A DNA stretch of 11,470 bases from positions 1-11,470 of the forward strand of contig SLGR01000192.1 of the NCBI GenBank assembly GCA_007136585.1, given 5' to 3'. Positions 7,309 through 11,470 of the stretch are shown in pieces. Each line of letters starts with the position of its first letter. Within the stretch, counting starts at the first letter, position 1. The translations under genes and the position numbers were made by a program. The DNA is from Candidatus Sumerlaeota bacterium. Its GTDB lineage: Bacteria; CG03; SLGR01. Under the pieces are notes generated by a model that saw only the letters and a list, made by a program, of their open reading frames with translations, was not told the DNA's origin and searched no databases.

Positions 7309-7706
7309 GCGGTACTTTGAAAAAGATAATGATAGTTGATGATTCTCCCAGTATAATCAAGTTCCTGGAAATGGTTCTGGGAAAGGAGCGGTATGCGGTA
7401 ATCAGCTACGGTAACGGGCTTGACGCCGTGGATTCGGTTGAAGAAGAAAGCCCTGACCTTATAGTTATGGATATGAATATGCCAAAACTCGGCGGAATAG
7501 ACGCCGCCAGGACCATAAAACAGAATATAAAGACATCCCACATTCCAATAATAATCATATCGGGACACGACCAGGAGGAAGAGGTCAGGAAGGCCCGTGA
7601 GGCCGGCGCTGATGATTTCCTGGTCAAACCGTATGCTCCCGAACAGCTGCTGGAGATAATTAAGGAAAAAATTGAGAGAGCGGATCGAAACTTACGGGAT
7701 ACTTGA
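7305..7706 (+). CDS. Stand-alone CheY-like response regulator (receiver 3)
   Basis: Single receiver domain of 133 aa. Key residues: D12/D13 (IVDDSP), acceptor D56 (VMDMNMP), S86 (IIISGHD) and K108 (FLVKPYAP). The loop after the acceptor is KLGG instead of the common MDG. The C-terminal ten residues (about 124-133) extend past the fold and are charged. It starts within the stop of the double cheW (ATGA), so it is translationally coupled to it. Being in the parA-cheW unit it may be the output of that module, but no target is visible. This is the last che gene in the window; no terminator follows directly. Confidence 0.94.
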   Translation: MSGTLKKIMIVDDSPSIIKFLEMVLGKERYAVISYGNGLDAVDSVEEESPDLIVMDMNMPKLGGIDAARTIKQNIKTSHIPIIIISGHDQEEEVRKAREAGADDFLVKPYAPEQLLEIIKEKIERADRNLRDT

Positions 7707-7953
7707 CACCGCGCATATTTTTTTGTATTCCAGTAATGACAAGACAAATGTATTTCATAGAAAAAACAATTATTCTCAGGAGTTTGCCATAATAAGACTT
7801 TTTTCGGGTATTTTAGGTGCCTGTATGACAAATCACTTTAAAACAAGGCAGCCCTTGGCTGAAACGGTTAGCGGAACTGCAGCTGCGCCGGAGTTCAGGC
7901 CTTTAGGGGGCTGCTTTCTCTATAATATGTCAGTAGTTGAGGATGCCGGAGGA

Positions 7954-7978
7954 GCCGGCCCGGTCTAAGCGGGCTGGC
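7954..7978 (+). repeat. Inverted repeat / RNA hairpin before the TonB receptor gene
   Basis: GCCGGCCCG (7954-7962) pairs with CGGGCTGGC (7970-7978), 9 pairs with one G-U, around a 7-base loop. The outer bases ATGCCGG (7943-7949) can instead pair with CTGGCAT (7974-7980), so two folds compete. No T-run follows, so it is not a standard terminator. Confidence 0.6.
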
Positions 7979-7995
7979 ATTTGGGTAATTTAGGT

Positions 7996-8001
7996 AAGGA
8001 G
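7996..8001 (+). promoter_or_regulatory. Ribosome binding site fixing the TonB receptor start
   Basis: AAGGAG lies 8 bases before the ATG at 8010. It overlaps an in-frame GTG at 8001, which therefore cannot be the start it serves; this supports 8010. Confidence 0.8.
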
Positions 8002-8009
8002 TGTTGTGT

Positions 8010-10013
8010 ATGTTTAAAAAGGTAATTTTACTTGCGCTTGTGCTGCCGGCTTTTATGCTATCGGGCGCATACGGTCTGGAGGAGCTTCTTTTTGAAGATT
8101 TTGAAGTAGTCTTCTCTGCCGCAAGGATGGAGCAGCCTATCGCGGAGTCTCCCGCTGCCATTACGGTCATAACCGAAGAGCAGATAAAGCAGTCGGGAGC
8201 AATGAGTATTCCCGAAGTGCTCCGCCAGGTGGTTGGGTTGAGCGTAATACAGGTGACGGTGGGCGAGTATCAGATCTCATCCAGAGGGTTTGACAAGATT
8301 CCAGGTAACAAAATGGCTTATCTTGTTGACGGTGTTCCTATGATCACTTATGCGGCTTATGACGCTCCTGTTTGGGATCTTCTTCCTATAACTGTAGAGG
8401 ATATTTCAAGGATAGAGGTTATACGCGGCCCGGGGTCCTCTCTCTATGGGAGTAATGCTATGCTCGGAGTTATAAACGTCATTACAAAAGACCCGGCCGA
8501 TACAACCGGCGGTTCTGTTGCTGCTTCAGCAGGAGAACTCGGTACATTAAGAGCTACGGCAAGGTATGGCGGAGTAACAGATAATTATAGCTACAGAGTT
8601 GGAGCCAATTATCTGGCTGCGGAAGAGTTTGGCCCCATGCCGATTTTAGGTGTGCTGACCGACCAGGAAATCGACACAGCTTCCGCAATGATGAAGTTGG
8701 ATTACTACACCGGACCTGAATCAACACTGAGCCTTTTTACCGGGTACTCCCAGGGCGATGGCGCAGTTGCTTACGAGACTACCGGTTACATGAATACTTC
8801 GGATTTCATGAAGCTGGATTTCGGGATTGGGTATAATATGCCCGGCACTGATTTTAACCTCTATGTTAAGTACCTTGATATTGGCGCAGTGGAGCTTTTG
8901 GGAGCGGATATTCCATTTGAGGAACTTTATGCTCAGGCTGAGGTCAGGCGCACCGAGCGCATAGGTAATCATACCCTGATAGGTGGCATTGAATATTCTC
9001 ACAATGCGGTGGAGACCGGTCTTTTTGACCGGGTTCCGGGAGAAAGCGACCAGGAGTCACTGGATGCTGTAGCGTTTTACCTGCAGGATGATTTCAGGGT
9101 TCTTGACCAGCTTCTCCTGAACGCTTCTATGAGGTATGATTATAACGAGATAGCCGAGGGGCATTTTACAACCAGGGCTTCCGCAATATACCTTCCGAAT
9201 GATATGCACTCACTGCGGTTCACATACGGGACATCATACAGGAACCCCAACTTCATAGAGTACTTCTACGAAGCGAATATGCCTCATACCGAGGCCACTC
9301 TCCTTATGCTGCCTCCGCCGCCGGGTGAGACGCACTGGTATTACAGCGTTGACGGAAGAGAAGAGAATGACCCCGAGGTTGCGGAGTCCTACGAGCTCGG
9401 ATACCGCGGGTCCCTTTCCGAAAACCTGGAACTTGGAGCAAATGTATTCTATATGAAGGTGAAGGACTTCACCGCCCTTCTTCCGACAGAATACTGGGAT
9501 ACCTCGTACCTTGTTCCTTTTATAGGCGCGGCTCCGGATGTTCCGAAAGTCATAAATCACATAAATACAGGTGAGGCGGAACAGTACGGCGGAGAGATTG
9601 AGCTCAGGTACCGGCTGACGGACTGGCTTGGAGGGTTTGTGAACTATACCTATCTTGAGCCTGAAGAAACCAAGCCTTTCATTGCCGAGAGGCTCTTGTG
9701 CACCGCGAGAAACCGGGCCAACGCCGGGGTCAATTTCTCTTTTGATAACGGATTGAGCGCAAACCTGCTTGTTCATTACTCAGATATGACCAGGTGGCCT
9801 CTTGCCGGGGCTGAAGAGTGGGGAGCCGGAGGAAAAGCAGACGCCTATACCATAGTTAATATGCGTATCGGGTATGAGCTTCCGGTAGGCGACAACCTGC
9901 TTGAACTCTCGGTACACGCCTTCAACCTGCTTGATGAAGAGCACTCGCAGTATCCTATAGAAAGCGCTCCGCTTACCAGGAAGGTTACAGGGACGGTGGC
10001 ATACAGGTTCTAG
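8010..10013 (+). CDS. TonB-dependent outer-membrane receptor, substrate unknown
   Basis: Outer-membrane beta-barrel that imports a scarce ligand (siderophore, cobalamin, metal or sugar) with energy from TonB-ExbBD. 667 aa. Signal peptide MFKKVILLALVLPAFMLSGAYG (residues 1 to about 22, shown up to the likely cleavage region), then a TonB-box-like VVFSAAR and a plug domain with SPAAITVITEEQI, LVDGVP, RIEVIRGPGSSLYGSNAMLG and GVINVITK motifs. The barrel contains a typical TonB-receptor segment LRFTYGTSYRNPNF and ends in VAYRF, the terminal Phe expected for barrel assembly. No transporter, TonB or ligand-synthesis gene lies beside it, so the substrate cannot be inferred. It is not obviously linked to the che genes. 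The start is ATG 8010, set by AAGGAG at 7996-8001. A strong terminator follows 24 bases after the stop, so it is probably monocistronic or the last gene of a transcript. Confidence 0.93.
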   Translation: MFKKVILLALVLPAFMLSGAYGLEELLFEDFEVVFSAARMEQPIAESPAAITVITEEQIKQSGAMSIPEVLRQVVGLSVIQVTVGEYQISSRGFDKIPGNKMAYLVDGVPMITYAAYDAPVWDLLPITVEDISRIEVIRGPGSSLYGSNAMLGVINVITKDPADTTGGSVAASAGELGTLRATARYGGVTDNYSYRVGANYLAAEEFGPMPILGVLTDQEIDTASAMMKLDYYTGPESTLSLFTGYSQGDGAVAYETTGYMNTSDFMKLDFGIGYNMPGTDFNLYVKYLDIGAVELLGADIPFEELYAQAEVRRTERIGNHTLIGGIEYSHNAVETGLFDRVPGESDQESLDAVAFYLQDDFRVLDQLLLNASMRYDYNEIAEGHFTTRASAIYLPNDMHSLRFTYGTSYRNPNFIEYFYEANMPHTEATLLMLPPPPGETHWYYSVDGREENDPEVAESYELGYRGSLSENLELGANVFYMKVKDFTALLPTEYWDTSYLVPFIGAAPDVPKVINHINTGEAEQYGGEIELRYRLTDWLGGFVNYTYLEPEETKPFIAERLLCTARNRANAGVNFSFDNGLSANLLVHYSDMTRWPLAGAEEWGAGGKADAYTIVNMRIGYELPVGDNLLELSVHAFNLLDEEHSQYPIESAPLTRKVTGTVAYRF

Positions 10014-10037
10014 TCTGAGAACTTAACCTGTTTTCAG

Positions 10038-10078
10038 CGGGGGGACCGTAAGAGAAATGCGGTCCCCCCGTTTTTTTT
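10038..10078 (+). terminator. Strong intrinsic terminator after the TonB receptor
   Basis: A perfect 11-bp inverted repeat, CGGGGGGACCG (10038-10048) and CGGTCCCCCCG (10060-10070), with an 11-base loop, is followed by eight T (10071-10078). It separates the receptor from the tRNA transcript. Confidence 0.95.
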
Positions 10079-10092
10079 ACCTGATAAGCGGT

Positions 10093-10120
10093 TTGACAAA
10101 CCGGGTTTTTGCGGTATAAT
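10093..10120 (+). promoter_or_regulatory. Consensus sigma70-type promoter of the tRNA-Arg transcript
   Basis: TTGACA (10093-10098) and TATAAT (10115-10120), both perfect, separated by 16 bases. The expected start near 10127 leaves only about 12 bases before the tRNA. It probably also drives the ThuA-like gene and the two small genes downstream, as no terminator lies between. Confidence 0.9.
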
Positions 10121-10138
10121 AATTCCGTAATTGAGAGT

Positions 10139-10214
10139 GCCCCCGTAGCTCAGCGGATAGAGCACCGGTTTCCTAAACCGGGTGTCGGATGTTCGATTCA
10201 TCCCGGGGGTACCA
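10139..10214 (+). tRNA. tRNA-Arg (anticodon CCT)
   Basis: 76-base cloverleaf with encoded CCA. Acceptor 10139-10145 with 10204-10210; D arm GCTC/GAGC (10148-10151, 10160-10163) with G18 G19 A20; anticodon arm CCGGT/ACCGG (10165-10169, 10177-10181) around loop TTCCTAA, anticodon CCT at 10172-10174, reading AGG; five-base variable loop; T arm GGATG/CATCC with loop TTCGATT. Discriminator A73. A20 and A73 fit bacterial arginine identity. The first acceptor pair is G-U rather than G-C. AGG is a frequent Arg codon in this window, so this is a useful tRNA here. Confidence 0.96.
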
Positions 10215-10221
10215 TTTTTTA

Positions 10222-10884
10222 ATGTCCCTTGAAACCGAAAAAAAAACGTTTCAGCCCGTAAAAACCCTTCTCTTATCCGGAGGAGAGGTTCACGATCACG
10301 CCGGTTGCGCGGATGTGATTTCGGAAATACTCTGTGACTCCGGAAGATTTAGCGCCGATCACGTTAAAGACAGCATAAATGTATTTGACGGAGGGCTTTC
10401 AGATTACAGGCTCCTTGTTTTTTATTATACAGGGGGGTATCTGCCGGATAAACTTTCCCGGGGCCTGCTTGATTGGGTCGGAAGAGGCGGTGGGGTTGCC
10501 GGTATTCATTCCGCGGCGGATTCTTTCAGGGGCTCGGAGAGTTACAGGAAGATGCTGGGCGGTTATTTTCTCTCACACGAAAAGTACGGACCCTTTACTA
10601 TCAGGATAACGGATAAACCCCATCCCGTAATCCGTGGTATTACGGGGCGGAGGTTCCTTGTGGTTGATGAGATGTACCGGACGGATTATATGGACGATAA
10701 TCTTATTCTGGCTTACTCGTCAGGAAGATCGGGTGATCCGGCCCCGGCGGCCTGGGTAAGGAAATGGGGTAAGGGGAGGGTGTTCTGGCTGGGGCTGGGT
10801 CACGACCCTGCGGCTTGCCGGGATGAGCTCTTTGCAACTCTCCTTTTAAACGGATCTCTATGGGTTTCGGGGGAACTGGAGTAG
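10222..10884 (+). CDS. ThuA-like domain protein (glutamine-amidotransferase-like fold)
   Basis: 220 aa, essentially a single ThuA-like domain (family first named for trehalose utilisation; a class I glutamine-amidotransferase-like fold, biochemical role in most members unknown). Seen: N-terminal LLLSGGEVHDHAG, GGGVAGIHSAADSF (about 93-106), LGGYFLSHEKYGPF, KPHPVIRGI, VDEMYRTDY, PAAWVRKWGKGRVFWLGLGHD (shown in part of the family as AWxRxxGKGRVFYxxLGH) and C-terminal LLLNGSLWVSG. No signal peptide, so probably cytoplasmic. The start must be ATG 10222: the only earlier in-frame ATG (10189) is inside the tRNA, and no start codon lies between 10222 and the conserved first strand. There is no Shine-Dalgarno; the start is 8 bases from the tRNA 3' end. 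A substrate or pathway cannot be assigned; no sugar transport or oxidoreductase gene is nearby. Confidence 0.88.
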   Translation: MSLETEKKTFQPVKTLLLSGGEVHDHAGCADVISEILCDSGRFSADHVKDSINVFDGGLSDYRLLVFYYTGGYLPDKLSRGLLDWVGRGGGVAGIHSAADSFRGSESYRKMLGGYFLSHEKYGPFTIRITDKPHPVIRGITGRRFLVVDEMYRTDYMDDNLILAYSSGRSGDPAPAAWVRKWGKGRVFWLGLGHDPAACRDELFATLLLNGSLWVSGELE

Positions 10885-11142
10885 ATGATATTCGAGACCG
10901 CGCTTACGGCTGCGGTAATATTCCTGGTTTTATATATAGGGGTATATCTTGCGCGCCCGGGAGATCGTAAGAAAAAAAGGTTGAAAAAAAGATATTCTGA
11001 GCTTATGAGGCTCCCTCCCCCGGCGGCGAAGAAAGCCCTTGAACGCCAGGTGGAAAAACTTAAAGAAAGGTATCCCGGGAAACCCGGATCCTGGTACATT
11101 GAGAAAGCGGTCTTTGACCTGGAAAAAGACAGATACAGATGA
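10885..11142 (+). CDS. Small single-span membrane protein, unknown function
   Basis: 85 aa, family not recognised. One hydrophobic helix at about residues 5-24 (TALTAAVIFLVLYIGVYLA), followed by a very basic stretch (RKKKRLKKRY) that by the positive-inside rule puts the C-terminal part in the cytoplasm. The remainder is charged and likely helical (AAKKALERQVEKLKERYPG), ending in SWYIEKAVFDLEKDRYR. ATG follows the ThuA-like stop TAG with no gap, so it is co-transcribed and probably coupled to it; a weak GGAG lies just upstream. Function cannot be inferred. Codon use is like that of its neighbours. Confidence 0.75.
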   Translation: MIFETALTAAVIFLVLYIGVYLARPGDRKKKRLKKRYSELMRLPPPAAKKALERQVEKLKERYPGKPGSWYIEKAVFDLEKDRYR

Positions 11143-11152
11143 GGAGAATAGA

Positions 11153-11158
11153 AGGAGG
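11153..11158 (+). promoter_or_regulatory. Ribosome binding site of the two-span membrane protein gene
   Basis: AGGAGG, a full Shine-Dalgarno core, is 6 bases before ATG 11165. It rules out longer in-frame versions reaching back into the preceding gene. Confidence 0.85.
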
Positions 11159-11164
11159 TTTAAG

Positions 11165-11413
11165 ATGAAGGCGCATCCTTACGCGGTAGCCGGGCTCATA
11201 ATGGGGATATTAAGTTATATACAGCTTCTGGGACTGGAGAAATCGGCAGCCGCCGTGCTTTTCGGTTACCTCGCCCTTAAAAAAACGGGAAAAGAGGAGG
11301 AGACTGAACCTGGGGGGAAGAAAATGGCCTATGCGGCGGTTATTCTTGGAGTAGCTTATGTTCTTCTGTTAGGGTACATTCTTTTTTTTCGCTCGCCCGT
11401 CCTGTTTCCCTAA
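11165..11413 (+). CDS. Two-span membrane protein resembling DUF4190
   Basis: 82 aa. Two hydrophobic segments: about 7-35 (AVAGLIMGILSYIQLLG and AAAVLFGYLAL) and about 54-75 (MAYAAVILGVAYVLLLGYIL), separated by a charged loop with KKTGKEEETEPGGKK. The pattern of A-x-x-G-L-I-x-G-I-L, then GYLALKK, then a polar loop and MAYAAVILG matches DUF4190-type proteins (xxAIAGLVLGILG, GHxALxxI, GMAIAGLVLG). No molecular function is established for that family. Start chosen from the AGGAGG site 6 bases upstream, 22 bases after the preceding stop; likely the third gene of the ThuA-like transcript. Confidence 0.78.
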   Translation: MKAHPYAVAGLIMGILSYIQLLGLEKSAAAVLFGYLALKKTGKEEETEPGGKKMAYAAVILGVAYVLLLGYILFFRSPVLFP

Positions 11414-11470
11414 ATATTATCCGGAACTCCGGTCTCTCTTGCCGACCGCAAATATATTATTTTCCGGTTG

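Larger units (their letters stand above)
7707..8009 (+). promoter_or_regulatory. Gene-free 5' leader of the TonB receptor with candidate RNA structure
   Basis: 303 bases without a credible gene. The first 100 are AT-rich; TTGACA at 7703-7708 (overlapping the receiver 3 stop), TTGCCA at 7784-7789 with TATTTT at 7809-7814, and TATAAT at 7921-7926 are possible promoter parts, none well paired. From about 7816 the sequence turns GC-richer and can fold: CAGCC/GGCTG (7849-7853 with 7857-7861), a long-range pairing of 7846-7854 with 7907-7915, and a strong 9-bp hairpin at 7954-7978. The first two are mutually exclusive. The hairpin lies about 30 bases before the receptor start. This suggests a regulated leader, but it lacks the invariant GGTG/AATCC and ACTG core of cobalamin riboswitches, and no other riboswitch class was recognised. 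Confidence 0.4.

Noticed and set aside
7672-7968. 98-aa open frame after receiver 3
   Set aside because: No recognisable domain, mixed composition, starts inside receiver 3 without a ribosome binding site and runs through the predicted stems of the receptor leader. More likely non-coding.
7816-7980. Cobalamin riboswitch
   Set aside because: Only loose likeness at the two ends; the conserved GGTG/AATCC and ACTG core is absent and the B12-box-like stretch has two extra bases. Kept only as an unclassified leader.
10189-10221. Upstream ATG extension of the ThuA-like gene
   Set aside because: The ATG lies in the T arm of the tRNA; the extra residues would be encoded by tRNA sequence.
11421-11432. 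Terminator at the window end (CCGG-AACT-CCGG)
   Set aside because: Only a 4-bp stem and no real T-run after it.

Overview
This window looks like chromosomal DNA from an uncultured, diderm (outer-membrane-bearing), probably gliding, twitching or swimming bacterium. The evidence is a TonB-dependent outer-membrane receptor with signal peptide and C-terminal Phe, a complete chemosensory core, good Shine-Dalgarno sites and consensus sigma70-type promoters. Base composition is moderate. The genes use many ATA (Ile) and AGG (Arg) codons, and the window carries the matching tRNA-Arg(CCT). The phylum cannot be fixed from this alone. All supported genes lie on the + strand.

Region 1 (1-7706) is a chemosensory gene cluster. 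In order it holds a CheA histidine kinase fused to a C-terminal receiver domain (5' end missing), CheB, two stand-alone receivers, a CheR with a C-terminal TPR module, a ParA-family ATPase, a two-domain CheW scaffold and a third stand-alone receiver. Neighbours overlap or nearly abut (8-bp overlap cheA/cheB, 2-bp gap parA/cheW, ATGA overlap cheW/receiver 3), so the cluster reads as one or two operons. A promoter-like sequence in the cheR-parA gap may start a second transcript. No MCP, CheD, CheC/CheX or CheZ gene is visible. The five receivers (in CheA, in CheB and three alone) have no DNA-binding or enzymatic output other than CheB methylesterase, so the pathway probably acts by protein-protein contact and phosphate competition. 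The most interesting unit is parA next to the double CheW. It resembles the ParC-ParP and PpfA-TlpT logic, in which a ParA ATPase positions chemoreceptor arrays. Here the CheW scaffold has a strongly basic, probably disordered N-terminal tail of the kind that stimulates ParA ATPases.

Region 2 (7707-10078) holds a roughly 300-bp gene-free leader with several potential RNA stems, then a TonB-dependent receptor of unknown substrate, closed by a strong intrinsic terminator.

Region 3 (10079-11470) starts with a perfect-consensus promoter driving tRNA-Arg(CCT). Only seven bases after the CCA end begins a ThuA-like gene with no Shine-Dalgarno, followed directly by a small single-span membrane protein and a two-span protein resembling DUF4190. 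The last ~57 bases hold nothing that can be supported.
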